Shown piece after piece: positions 12,301 through 23,101 of a stretch of DNA of 64,000 bases. How positions within the stretch are numbered: position 1 is the first letter of the stretch; the number at the start of each line of letters is the position of its first letter. The notes under the pieces are model-generated. The model made no database searches. It saw nothing but the letters and a program-made list of their open reading frames with translations, and was not told where the DNA came from. The translations under genes and the position numbers were made by a program. The DNA comes from Typha latifolia (lineage: Eukaryota > Streptophyta > Magnoliopsida > Poales > Typhaceae): positions 9,611,496 through 9,675,495 of the forward strand of contig CM034111.1 in NCBI GenBank assembly GCA_019914945.1, given 5' to 3'.

Positions 12301-15300
12301 TCTCAAACGACGATGACCTCTTCGGTGAAGTATTTGAAAACCCAGAAGCTCCTACTTTGCAGATGTCCACAGGCAAATCAAATCTTCTGAGTGTCAACCA
12401 GCTACTAGAAACGGTTTGTTTTTCCCTGCTTTGCTTCCATATAATTTTTCTTTTCAAAAATTATTCTGAGAAACTTTAGGAAATCTTTTAATCTACAGAA
12501 TCCTGTTGAATTAGAAATTCCCTTGATTGTAAGGGAAGACCAAAATTAACATGTGAGTAGTTGGATAAGACATGATAGAACTTGATTTGTACATAAATTT
12601 TTGCACTAGATAGAGATGAATGGAGGAGAAGCATACATATAGGCTATAGCTGACCTAACTAATTGGGATGATAGCTTTGGTTGCTGTTATAGAGAATCAT
12701 CTCATTCAAGTTGTCAAATGTTAAAACTATGATTTTTGCTGATCCTAACAACTGTATCCATATGGTCTTGGATTATATTTAGAGTTCTTCAAGTAAATTG
12801 ACCACCATAGTGCAAAAAAATTATGATCACCAGAAGTTTCAACTTGGCAAACTCTAGAATGTGTGAAGAGTCCCAAATTATTAGTTGTTATTCAAGTTCA
12901 AGTGTATACACACACATATTCTATCAAATTAGATCAAAATAACAATAAGACACACATTTTCTTTATCATCTACACTGATGTGACCATCAACACTACCGTT
13001 GCTACTGCCACAACGACTACTATCATTTCTGTGCTGCCACCTCTCCATCTTCTTCTCTTCTCTCTGTGCCTTTTATCTTCAGTCTTCACTTAAATAGATA
13101 GTGGTAGTGTTGCAGTTTATTGATGATGTCACGACCCGAAATAAGAATCATGACCGACCATACATCTCAATATGCTTGAGATACACGAAGCATTATTAAT
13201 ACTTTCTACGTGTACAATGGCAAAAATAAATAAATAAAATAAAAATCTACTTTATTAAATTTAAAACTAATTGCAATAAACATAAAACAATGTTATTGTT
13301 TTTGAGTCTCTAAACGAAACAAATTTATCTTCTAATCTAAAGCATAAAATCCAAAAGAGCGAAAAAGTAAATAGGTGAATCCTAAGTGGAGGTGGAGTCC
13401 GGGTACATCTCGCTCAGTCGCTCCACTGACTATTACCTGAGATAGACAAAAAAAATATAAAAAAAAAGAATCCATGAGCTAACAACTATAGCTCAGTGAG
13501 TGGAATCTACTCGAAAACCAAATAAATTCTAAATTTTATTAATGTTGAATAAAATAAAATTTAGAACTAATAATTGACAATATACATAACAATTTGCAAT
13601 AGGCATGCTCTTTAAATAATGACAATGATAATAATAGAGAGTTACAACTTGTAACCTTGCACAGTTTCAACATATTAACATATTTTTAATATTTATACTA
13701 TTATATGTCTCAATGGGTCTAAACCCTGTGAATCCACATCAACTAGAAGTCACCTCGAGATGACACTCGGGGCTTTTTTTCATAACTGATCTGGTTAGGG
13801 TCATCAGATGGTATCACTATGTGATCAACACACTCTGTCTTTTCCACTAACCGTTAAGATAAGTTAGAGTCACCTAGGAATTTCTCATTCTTCCTAGAAC
13901 TGTTCCCTAATCCCGCCAGAGTCACCTAGGAAAGTCACTGCAGTGATCTGATTTAGGACTTTTCTCTGGACTTCTAGATAGACTTGAGTCACCACGGAAA
14001 ATCGCAAGCGATTTATATCGAGACTGTTCTCTAAGTCGTACCAATACTAGTCTCATGTTTCTTTTCACTAAAATCAATATTTGCACAAAGTATGGTGATG
14101 CACTGAGTACAATGATTAAATGCACACAGAAAATGTAATAATTAAAATTTTGCACGTAAGGATAAAATAAATAAATTTGCACACAAAAAATTTACATGGT
14201 CTGACAAAGGTACGAAATATAATAAAATAAATATGTGAGTGAACCTACTCACCTGAGTCTAGGCAAGACAATCGAAATCTCAAATCTCTAGCTCACATAC
14301 TAAAAATCACCACCTTTAATTATAAATAATAATAAGTTTTCAATTTAAATAATATCAATATTTTTAAAATTTTAAAAAAAACTAAAAAAACTAAAATGAG
14401 TTTAATTACCCATTGGATTGGGCTAGGCTGTTGCTGGCCCGGCCCATTCCAAAAATAGAACTAATCGGATTGGGCCAAGGCCCAGCCAAGATAATAAATT
14501 GGATTGGGCTGTAGCTGGCCCGCAGCCCACCCTTCCACCTCATGCTAGTTGGGCTGGGCCAAGGCCCAACCCAAAGCTAACAAAGAACTGGGCTGCAGGT
14601 CGGCCTGCAGCCCATGACTTAAGGCTAGAGGTCGGGTCGGGTCAGGTTCGCAACCCAAACCCGAACCCGAGAGAAGGAAAAAGGTTGGCTCGAGTTGAAC
14701 CCGAGCCCAACCTTTTTCTTCCCCAAAGAGATTGGTGAGGGAAAAGAAGAGAGGAGAAAAAGGAAGGGAGAGAGAGGGCATCGCTGGCGACCATTGTCAC
14801 CGACAGCCTATCGACCTCGTCGGAGGTCCCCTAGCGACCTCAACGACTTGCACTGGAGGGAAGGTCGACCACGGCAACCAACGGTGGAAGACCTCCCACC
14901 CATGGCCAACCACAACCCGAGCCACGAGGGCCTCCTATAAGATATCATCGACACCGGGCTTAGAGCACGAAGCTTCCGGTGACGATGCGGTTGCGACCCA
15001 AAGCCGTCGGCCGGCCTGATTTGCCGATGAAGCCTAGAAACCCAAATTTAGGTATTTCTAATTTACCTTATTAACCTTTAATTAATTTTGAAGGGTGGGA
15101 GAGGGCTTACCAAGGAGTCACGTGGTGGTCTCCGGTGGCTCTGGCGGTGCTCCGGCAGACCGATTCCACGGCATTCCGACGGTGAGGAAGAAGAAAGCGA
15201 AAGAGAGAAGGAAGAAGAGAGAGAAGGGGGCTGAGGTGGTTAAGCAGAGAGAGAGAGAGAGAGAATTAGGGTTTTAATTTATAGATTAAAAGGAAATCAA

Positions 15301-18300
15301 ATCTAATTCGATTCGGATTAGATGAGATTTTCCTTGCCCCTCGTCGCATGCCGGAGAGGGAGAGGGGAGGGAGTTGCACGTGCACTCTCCTCTCTCAACC
15401 CCTAATTTTTTTTCTCTGGTTCTTACAGATGATGCTTGTATCATTTTCTTGGAAGAGATAGTCTAGGGAGGGGTTAGGAGTAGTTGAAGAATAGAGACAG
15501 AGATAGGAAGAAAGGAAATGTCAGGAGGTGAGAGAAATTTAATTGTCATGGTGGTCATAAGGGTGGAGACAAAAATGGTACATATGAATTATGAAGGTGA
15601 TTGTGTGGTGGAGGAACAAAGGTAGAAAATAAAGGGATACGGAGATAACAGAGTCAATCATCTTTGCTAGAATTTGGTCATTTTAGCAGCTTTTCTTTTT
15701 CTTATTTCTTTTTTTGTCTCTATTATTCCCATTTCTGTCATTTGCCTTTGTATATTGCAAATCAAACTTGAGTCGCGAAACTTACGAAGGAATGAATATG
15801 CCAAAGTCACTACGAAGGAATGAATATGCCAAACTTGAGTCGCGGAACGTTCTCCTGAACTTCTAAATAGACTAGAGTCACTATGAAAAGTCACAAGCGA
15901 TCTATACCGAGATTGTTCTCTAAGTCATACCAAATACTAGTTATATTTTTTTCTACTAAAATTTACAATTTGCATGAAGTATAGCGATGCACTGAATTAT
16001 ATATTTTACGCACAAAATTATAGTAATTAAATTGCACATAGAAAATATAATAAATAATTTGCACATAGAGATATATGTAGTCTGATAAAAGATACAAAAC
16101 ACAATATCGATAAATATGTGAGCGAACCCACTCACCTTTGTCTAGGTAAAACAATTGAAATCGCTAATCTCTACTCTACATGCTAAAAATCACCATATTT
16201 TATAATAAATAATAATAAAATTTTAAATTAAATAATATCATGATTTGTAAAATTTAAGGCTAAATAAATAGTTAAAATGGGTTGATTTAAATCCATTGGA
16301 TTGGGCTTGACTGCGGCTAGCCCGCAGCCCACACCAATCTATTAATTGGGCTAGGCCAAGGCCCAACCAAATCGTAATGGTCAGGTCTTTGGATCCGAAA
16401 TCCAAACCCGAACCCACAAAATAAATAAAAGGGTCAGCTTAGGTTTAACCCAAGCCCAATCAAATCTTCTCCCCACGGTGATCGACGCGAGGAAGAGAAG
16501 GAGAGAGAGTCCACTGGCGACAACCGTCGTCGACGGTCCATCGGCCACAACCCAAGCACCTCGACACTCTCATGATCACGTAAACCACATGAGATGGAGA
16601 AATCGTCGTTGACGAGAAGCAGCTCGACTCCATGGCCGACGGCCATGGAATTGTCTTCTACCAAAAACCGAGCCACAAGGGCTCCAGGGAAGCACACCTA
16701 CGGCATGAGGCCACAGACACGAAGCTTTGGCACACGAGCGACAGCGATCTGAAGCCGCCGGTCAGCTTGATTCACTAACGACGCCGTTTCACCCCAAAAA
16801 TAGGTATTTCTATTCTAAATTTTAACTTAAATTAAATTTAAGGGGTGGGAGATGGCTTATCGACGAGTCGCATGGTGGTCTGCCAATTGCTTCGCGATGC
16901 TCCGACAAATTGATCCCACGTCGTGACTTCGACGGTAAAGAAAGAAGAAGAAGAAGAAGAAGAAGAAGAAAGGAAATATGGTGAGTGAATAAGATAGAAT
17001 TAGGGTTTCTATTTATAGATTAGGTTTTAATCCTAATTCTAATGCAAATTTGATTCAGAGTGGCGGAAAATCCCGCAGCCACTCCCGTTGTGTGACTCAA
17101 AAGGAGAAGGGAGGGAGGTTGCACGTGCAGTGCACATGCGCCCTCTTCTCTCTCATTTTTTTCCAATTCCTACACTAGACAATGTTGAATCATAAATTGA
17201 TGCTTTGTGTACATGTAGGTCTCCTAAAAAGGAAATATAATGATGTTTTTTTGTTCTCGATCAAGTGGTTATTTTCAAAATTCTGGATTGCATTACGTGT
17301 GTGATTGTGTCTTATGTGTGCATGTGCATGTATAGACATATATTTCCTCATCAAGTGGTTATAAATTGAAAAAGTTTATGAAAAACCTTAAGCTTAACTA
17401 TATGACCTTTAACAAATAAACTTGACGATAAACAATGAAAGCTAAACATAAGCAATGCAAACACGCATGATTTACGTGAAAAACTCCAAACTAGGGTAAA
17501 AACCACGAATCATTTTTGCTAGGATCAAATCAATCACTAATTAAAAGCAAGTTCAAGAACTGCTTACAGATTACTTGCTGAAACCCACATCTATCTGAAG
17601 ATCTCTTGTTCGCTAGAACTTGCAATGAGTTGCATCTAGTGGTTGATTGCACCAATCTCTTTGACCTTTGAAATCGAACGAATCATGTCGAGATAAGTTG
17701 CACAATGTTGCAACGATCAAGAACAATCTTTGAACGCTCAAATCTTGTAGCTTTTTGATCAATGAAGAACTTCCACTCAAATCTTTGCCAAAGTTTCAAT
17801 TCTCGTTCTTCAATCACACCTATCTTCTAGGCTTTGAGGACTTATATAGGTTTTCAAAGATAGATGTGAAACCTAGTTTAAGTTAGTCTAGAATTGATTA
17901 ATTTTGTCAAGGTGTTCAAACGCATGAAGAGCCGTTCGAACACACTTAGCAAAAATAGTCCAAACGACCAAGGTTGTTTGAATGCCCGCAAACACCTATT
18001 ATTTTCTTCTGTCTTGTAAAGATGAGTTTGAATGCATCTGGAACATTCGAACGCCTGTTAAAGCCCACTGCTCTGGAGAAAATGCGTTCGAACGTATTAG
18101 GGGCCGTTCGAACGCCTGTTAAAGACCACTGCTCTAGGGAAAATGCATTCGAACGATTGTTAAAGACCACTGCTCTAGGGAAAATGCATTCGAACGCCTG
18201 TTAAAGACCACTGCTCTGGGGAAAATGCGTTCGAAAGCATCTAGGCTCGTTCGAATGTCAATTAAATGCTACTCCTCTCGGGATTTTGCGTTCCAATGCC

Positions 18301-19229
18301 TCTAAAGGCTGTTCGAACGTCGGAATGCTGGAACAAAGTATCATACTTGCAAGTGCGTTCAAACGACTGAACACTAGAACGCTGTTTCATTGACTTAAAA
18401 ACTTTGCTATTGTATCATGCTCTTTACAAAAATTTATCAACACAAATAAAATAGGTTTTGTTTACTTAGTTACCAATAAAATAAAGTTACATCATTTGTA
18501 TTATCTGCTAGTCTGCAAAGAAAGTCACATTGTAACTTTCTCTCGTTGTTCCATTAGATGTGTTGATTTATATTTTCTAGTTGTATTTGCTTATATTTTC
18601 AGGTGGTAGATACAGTATCTCAAGTGGGAAGGTTTTCAGTATCAACTACCCCTGATATGCCATTTAAAGAAATGACTAGTCACTGTGAGGCTCTTCTTAG
18701 TGAAAAACAACAGAAGATGTCTGCTTTCATGAGTTTGCAGCAAATACAGGAAAATTCTCTTGGTGGCTTGTCGCATGACCAGTATGAGAGGAGAGAGTAC
18801 CCATATTTGTTTACAGAGCAGCTCGATAAGGTATAATAATCTATAGTTATATAAGATAATGCATGGACTTATATTTTAGTAGACAAATATCAATCTCCTT
18901 TTCCCAGTGTTCAATGGTTCTCCCCATTATCTTACCTGTTACTTTCCTTACACACTCTAGTTTTAGTTGTTCTACTTCTAGCAGCAATTAAAATCCTTGG
19001 TCCAATTGTAGTGTAAAACAAAATATTTCTTCATTGTGCTAATGATACGAGTATTTTCAATATGCAGAATACAAATCCTTTTCTTCAGCCGAACTTGGAT
19101 GCCTACCAACAAAATCTGTCTGGAGACAACACAAAGGTAGCGCATAATGACATTCAATCCCACCACCAGTTTCTCAAGCTCCCAGCATCAAGCCCATTTG
19201 ATAACTTTCTAAAGGCTGCTGGCTGTTAA
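3395..19229 (+). CDS. SRL2: EFR3-like / SEMI-ROLLED LEAF2 family scaffold protein, 3' 826 codons in 13 exons (5' end outside window)
   Basis: Plant homologue of EFR3, the plasma-membrane protein that anchors the phosphatidylinositol 4-kinase alpha complex; the rice member SRL2 affects leaf rolling. Exons by splice signals and phase: 3395-3591, 3685-3881, 3951-4243, 4781-4930, 5012-5431, 5548-5697, 8950-9025, 10762-10889, 11774-11986, 12077-12214, 12285-12413, 18603-18830, 19068-19229. They join to 2481 nt in one open frame. Diagnostic stretches are VVSVVLENYG at the start, VGDAGPVLDMMAVMLENIS, the histidine-rich HPDHETRVTAHRVFSIVLVP block, LSRTVSVFSSSAALFEKLR, PFLCLVEDCKL, and the family-typical end SPFDNFLKAAGC. 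The N-terminal portion, with the membrane-anchoring region and first helical repeats, is missing because those exons precede the window. Introns of 3.3 kb and 6.2 kb are swollen by transposable elements. The 11986 donor follows an unusual CT. It converges on the SAUR gene downstream. Confidence 0.9.
7434..8272. repeat. Long inverted repeat, arms about 310 bp
   Basis: Left arm 7434-7744 and right arm 7964-8272 are reverse complements with only about ten mismatches by eye (roughly 97 % identical), separated by about 219 bp. The outer end of the right arm coincides exactly with the LTR terminus (TGTCACGACCC read on the minus strand). Transcribed within the host pre-mRNA, this would fold into a long, nearly perfect hairpin. 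Confidence 0.85.
7434..8376 (+). mobile_element. Rearranged (foldback) solo LTR in EFR3-like intron
   Basis: The element starts TGTCACTACCC and ends GTTCTGACA. It is bracketed by the 5-bp direct repeat TTCTA (7429-7433 and 8377-8381), the size expected for LTR-retrotransposon integration. Compared with the longer copy at 13127-15427 it keeps the first ~310 bp, then a segment around 7770-7960 matching about 14220-14400 of that copy. Next comes an inverted copy of its own first 310 bp (7964-8272), then the last ~100 bp including TGCACGTGCA. It carries no coding sequence. The superfamily (probably Ty3/gypsy) is inferred from the terminus only. Confidence 0.75.
9878..10318. mobile_element. MITE-like non-autonomous DNA transposon (hAT-type appearance)
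   Basis: About 440 bp, non-coding, AT-rich, with imperfect terminal inverted repeats. The left end reads TAAAAGCTTAGGAGACGTTT, and the right end read on the minus strand is TAAAAGCTTAAGGCCTCGTT. The interior is recognisably the reverse complement of the block at about 22700-23013, sharing the TCTTATTCTAG, TACTAGTATA, CTCTCTCCTCTTC and TACTATTTTAC words. A clear target-site duplication is not visible, so the class is uncertain. It lies in the intron between exons 9025 and 10762 of the EFR3-like gene. Confidence 0.5.
11246..11660. other. GC-rich insertion of unknown origin in EFR3-like intron
   Basis: A GC-rich island inside an otherwise AT-rich intron, rich in GTCGTCGTCACC and CGACGACGAG type words and open on both strands for over 100 codons. 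It begins and ends with GGCACGACAC / GTGCCACATGCC words also seen at about 400-560 and 6840-6910. The longest translations are low-complexity and I recognise no domain. It is probably a transposon-derived fragment. It is removed by splicing between exons 10889 and 11774. Confidence 0.35.
13127..15427 (+). mobile_element. 2.3-kb solo LTR
   Basis: Starts TGTCACGACCCG and ends GGTTCTTACA, with a 5-bp direct repeat GATGA on both sides (13122-13126 and 15428-15432). These are classic LTR ends, and there is no internal polyprotein region, so this is a solo LTR. The middle (14400-14720) contains repeated GGATTGGGC / GGCCCA words, and the 3' third is GC-rich and open in several frames without a recognisable product. 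The last ~90 bp contain GTTGCACGTGCAC. It sits in the 6.2-kb intron between EFR3-like exons 12413 and 18603. Confidence 0.75.
15246..15266. repeat. (GA)n microsatellite
   Basis: About ten GA units inside the 3' part of the 2.3-kb solo LTR. Confidence 0.85.
15760..17174 (+). mobile_element. 5'-truncated LTR related to the 13127-15427 copy
   Basis: It aligns by eye with the solo LTR from about its position 13980 to its end. Shared landmarks are ACTTGAGTC, GAGATTGTTCTCTAAGTC, TGAGCGAACCCACTCACC, CCATTGGATTGGGC, and a 3' end GTTGCACGTGCA...CCTACA at 17174. The 5' third is absent. Near its start a ~30-bp phrase (TACGAAGGAATGAATATGCC) is duplicated in tandem at about 15782-15835. It is more diverged than the other two copies. 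Confidence 0.6.
16943..16971. repeat. (AAG)n microsatellite
   Basis: About nine to ten AAG units within the truncated LTR copy. Confidence 0.85.
17390..18500. mobile_element. Degenerate LTR-like remnant with internal tandem repeats
   Basis: Shares an ordered series of landmarks with the block at 1740-3090: GCAATGCAAACACGC, TTTACGTGAAAAACTCC, a TATA-like GACTTATATAGG at about 17848, then TTCGAACG-rich DNA. It includes the ~41-bp tandem array described separately. No terminal duplication is visible. Short open frames across the array on both strands follow from the repeats and are not genes. Confidence 0.45.
18044..18330. repeat. ~41-bp tandem repeat array with TTCGAA core
   Basis: Four to five units share GTTCGAACGCCTGTTAAAG, then an A/C-rich spacer with CCACTGCTC, then GGGAAAATGC. 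The three central units (about 18104-18225) are almost identical and the flanking ones are diverged. Each unit begins with the palindrome GTTCGAAC or a one-base variant. Confidence 0.75.
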
Positions 19230-20083
19230 GCTGGTATTACAGAAGGTAGCGAAAACATCACTGTGGATATGTTATCATGTAAAGTAGTTTGTTATACGAA
19301 GCTCAAAGTCAAGTCATCTAGGGCTCTCGAGGCGCTTAATGGCTCCCACCTCTTCCTTCATACAGTTGCATGACATTTTTGATTCATGGTCATAGAGGTT
19401 TGCCTGTTTTTGGCTTCTATTCATTTACTTTGTAGTTCTGTATAGAACTTTTTTTGCTTCCTTTTTACCCCTCTTCTTTTCTTTTCTCTATTTTCTTGTG
19501 TGGGTGAAGCGGGTTTCTATTTTTTGGTTCATTAAAATTTAAGGAGGAAACATTCTGAGTGGGCGAAAGTGTACCTATTATCATCAAATTTACAATCGAT
19601 TATTATACTTGGAGTGATTCATTTATAACTCAAAGCTTGCTGTACTTGGAGTGCCCCTTAATAATTAACCTTTTTTTTCAAAAAAAAAAAATTCTTGTAT
19701 CTGATAGAGTACTCTGTGTGGAATTGGAAACTGGTTGATTTGAGGCTTATAATCTTGTTCATCTTTGTTGTATTGTTATCCCTGCGTTCTAAACAAAATG
19801 TTTTGTTTATTCAAGTAATAAGGATATTGTAAGTCTTGTTTATAATATCTATTTTAATGTCCACTCCCAACAGCTCTTTCCTTTGCCTATTCCAATCATC
19901 TTTATTCCAATCATATGAATCAGCTTTCTTGGAGGAATGATAATATACATTTAAATCACTGCTGCTGCTAGTACAAACCTAACATTAGAAGGACAAAAAA
20001 AAAAAAGGTTGCACTTACAAAAGAATATTAAGAAGCATACAGTAATCATTGTAGCAGAGATGATGATAGATAGTAATCCTTTG
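19230..20083. other. Convergent intergenic region (3' UTRs)
   Basis: Lies between the stop codon of the EFR3-like gene and the stop codon of the SAUR gene, which point toward each other. It should hold both 3' UTRs and cleavage sites. It is AT-rich with several homopolymer A/T runs. I see no coding exon or RNA gene. Confidence 0.6.
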
Positions 20084-20539
20084 TCATCTGCACATTGGTT
20101 TGTGAGTGTGATGAGGCTGAGCAATCTCAGCTTCTGAAGAGCAGCAGAAGTAGGAGTCCTCCTTCTTCCCTACCACCTTTAGAGTACTCTCAAAGATAGA
20201 CACTTCACATGGAATCCTCAGCACACCTTCATGTTGAAAGCCAAATTCTTCTTCTGCTTCTCTCAGTAACTCTACGAATTCCCTGTGGCCCAAGTACTCT
20301 GTGGGGATCACAAACCTCCTCATCTCCTCGCCGACGCATACAGCGAGGAATCCTTTTGGAACGGCGGCCGTGGCGGCGGAGAGAGATGAACAAGTATCAG
20401 AGAAGGAGAGGGTCTTCTTGAGGAAGTTGATGCTCTTGCTGTTGCTCTTTGGTGCAACTGTAAGCTTCTTCCACTTCTTCAGCATCTGCTGGAGTCTCAC
20501 TATCTCTCTGATCTTGTTGTTTTGCTTGCTTCGATCCAT
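20084..20539 (-). CDS. SAUR-family auxin-responsive protein
   Basis: A single-exon gene of 151 codons plus stop encoding a small auxin-up RNA protein. SAURs are short-lived proteins that promote cell expansion, in part by inhibiting PP2C.D phosphatases; that role is family knowledge. The SAUR core starts near residue 60 with VPKGFLAVCVGEEMRRFVIP, followed by TEYLGHREFVELLREAEEEFGF and GVLRIPCEVSIFESTLKVV. The N-terminal extension (residues 1-59) is basic with IREIVRLQQMLKKWKK, typical of the longer SAUR clade. The C-terminal tail is short and polar. The start is the first Met of the frame, 50-60 bp from a TATA run. Lack of introns is usual for the family. Confidence 0.92.
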   Translation of the reverse strand: MDRSKQNNKIREIVRLQQMLKKWKKLTVAPKSNSKSINFLKKTLSFSDTCSSLSAATAAVPKGFLAVCVGEEMRRFVIPTEYLGHREFVELLREAEEEFGFQHEGVLRIPCEVSIFESTLKVVGKKEDSYFCCSSEAEIAQPHHTHKPMCR

Positions 20540-20583
20540 GGAATTGTTGGTGAAGTGTGAGCGAGGAAGTGTATGCCGGTTTC

Positions 20584-20603
20584 GGAATATATATATATAT
20601 ATA
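20584..20603 (-). promoter_or_regulatory. Probable TATA box of the SAUR gene
   Basis: A run of alternating TA (about 18 bp) begins 45-50 bp upstream of the SAUR start codon on its coding strand. It implies a very short leader of roughly 20-30 nt. I did not see a consensus TGTCTC auxin response element in the next few hundred bases. Confidence 0.5.
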
Positions 20604-22699
20604 GGAGGTGGAATCTTTTTTTCCCATCAATTTTTAATGCTTCTTGTAATAATAGCTATTTAATATTATTATTGTTTATTCAAGTTACTGTTCATTTTGA
20701 TTATGGCTTCTGCCAACAACTAATATTTGGAGTCAAAAATTTTGACAGAGTTAAAGAAAAGAACAAAATTTGACCCGAGTACAATTTAGTATTTAGAGAG
20801 AGAAAAAAAGATATCTTTATCATCCCTTTATCTTAGAATAAATAATTCCATAAAAAAAAAGATGGAACTAGTCCTATCCTTCAATTTATCCTCATTTATC
20901 TTCTTTTTTTATAGTTTTTACTCTATCCAGTTGGCTAAACAGCATTCTTTTTAGTCATCTGCCATCATCTTATAGCTCTGATGTTAAGTCTGACTCAGAT
21001 TAACATGGCTTCTTCACATACCATGATATAGTCCTATTTTTTAGACAGGAATGAACTTTGTTTATGTTTGTATGATATTCTCAAAATAGATATGTAATGG
21101 AGGTATAATTGTTTTTAACTGCAGAAGAATGAAAGCAAAACATTAAGTATCATCTTCTGTACAGTGATTTAACTATACACCCAGCATTGCATATATTTTG
21201 AATCCTTCAACTTGCCTTTGGATCTGTCAGTACTATCTAGAAATTAAGCTTGTCCTTTATTTTCCTTTTCATTTCTTTGTTAAGTATCCTTTATCTTATT
21301 CAGCTGAACACCTGGGAGAACATGGCAGGTACAAGAAGAACACAGTCTGCATGTGAAGTGCCTGAATTTTATATCATCAAATAAAGCATGTTTTCAGGTG
21401 TAATGAATTCAATTGATATTGCCATTTTTATGATCTTAATCTTTTGAATATGATTGACTTCTGCTTGATTCTCTACTTTGTTTCCTCTTCCATGATGAGT
21501 ACTTGCACCAGAAGCCATGATGATTACTAGCAATCACAGGAAGATTTTGAATTCATGCATTATGAATTAAGTTGGGCTGGCATTTCTGAGGAAAGAAAAA
21601 GGTAGATAGAAATGATAAAAACTATAAAAGATTCCTTCAACATGCTAATGATGCAATAAGATCAATTGCAACTAGCCAATATATATGAGCTTTCATATGA
21701 TAAGTTCAGAGTTACAATTGCAACTAGCCAATCTGCTGCTCAATTATCACAATGAAGCTGTCAGTTTAATGTACAGTCCATCCAATATGCATTGACTAAC
21801 TAATTTCCCCATCATCAGTAGGACCAACTGCTATTTACAGGCTACAGGAAAATGCAATAATATGGACTGTTATATAGTACTTGATAAAATGATATTAATT
21901 TGTAGATTGATATTTTTTTTGCATATCAATAGCATAATATTTACTTGTAGATTCCAAGCCAAAGCACTACTAATTGCCCAAATAACATGCTTCATTAGAA
22001 AATGAAGCAGATCACTTCAATTTTTTTGGCTGCCAAGAGTGTGGATGGCTACATATTCTTTAGCTAGTCAGAATCTTACCTTGAAATTGCTATTGGAGAG
22101 TATATATATACAAAAAGCTTTTCCAGCCATTGTCCAACTATGTCTTGTAGAATGATTCATAGACAAATTTCAAGAGGATATTTCTTATCGCAACGACGAC
22201 GATGACAGTACAACACTGCAACATGATGTTTGCTGAAGTGCATCATGCAATTTGATTTGCAGGTCTTCATGCTCAGAACAAGTTGAAGTCATTGAACAAG
22301 TTGAAGTCATTGCATATGTAATATGATTCTTTAGCTTCAACGAAGGATGGTTGGTTTAAGATTCATCAACTGGAAGATCTTGGAAAGGCATGTGAAGTTT
22401 TAATGGAGGAAGTGAGTTGGTTTGTTTGTCTTTTGTTCCATATATTCTATGGCTAGTCTTTGTCCAGGTACTAAGAACAGCAGAAGACACCAATTAAAAG
22501 TACCCTCTAACCACCTGTAGCAACTTGATTTCTTCAGTCAGCATCTTAAGCAATTAAAATGTAATCTAGGGCTCCATTTCTACTATCTTTTCTTTGTTCT
22601 TTTCCTTTCTTTTAAGTTGGCAGGGAATTCTTCTTCTGCACTTTAATTTCATTCTCTACTTCAATCATATTCTATTTCTTTTAAACCTTCTTTCACTTG

Positions 22700-23013
22700 T
22701 GGAATAAGATCTTATTCTAGTATAAGCCTTCTTATATTAGTATAATAGTATAACAAGTAAAACAATCAGTTAGCTTAATACTAGTATAGCAATACATACT
22801 TCTCTCTCCTCTTCTTTTCCATCCACTACTTTTTTTATTTATCAATTACTATTTTACTCTTAAAAAGATATTAATTTAATCCATTATCATTTCAATTCAT
22901 CCATTATAAAAGATATTTTACTCATTCGCCAAACTATTTATTCAACTTTATATCACATTAAGTATAATTAAGACCGACTATACTAACTTACAAAGAGACA
23001 TACCTAACGGGGC
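22700..23013. mobile_element. MITE-like element, same family as 9878-10318, opposite orientation
   Basis: About 310 bp. The interior (TCTTATTCTAGTATAAGCC, CTTAATACTAGTATAG, CTTCTCTCTCCTCTTC, TACTATTTTACTCTTAAAA) matches the minus strand of the 9878-10318 block. The right end reads GACATACCTAACGGGGC, the counterpart of the outer end of the other copy. The left limit is uncertain. It carries no coding capacity. Confidence 0.5.
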
Positions 23014-23101
23014 AATTTCTTAAATTCCATAAATAAATATTGTGTATTAGCCTTTTCGATGATGAGAAAAAAAGGAAAGAAAAAAACGACTGTACATGTT
23101 G

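Noticed and set aside
14499..15277. Several open frames in the GC-rich part of the solo LTR
   Set aside because: They are Pro/Arg-rich, mutually overlapping and contained in a non-coding LTR with defined ends. No retroelement domain is visible.
17946..18204. Overlapping open frames on both strands with repeated motifs
   Set aside because: They are produced by the 41-bp tandem repeat array, whose unit lacks stops in some frames, not by a gene.
20209..20773. Plus-strand open frames opposite the SAUR gene
   Set aside because: They are the antisense of a clear SAUR coding sequence and its TA-rich promoter.
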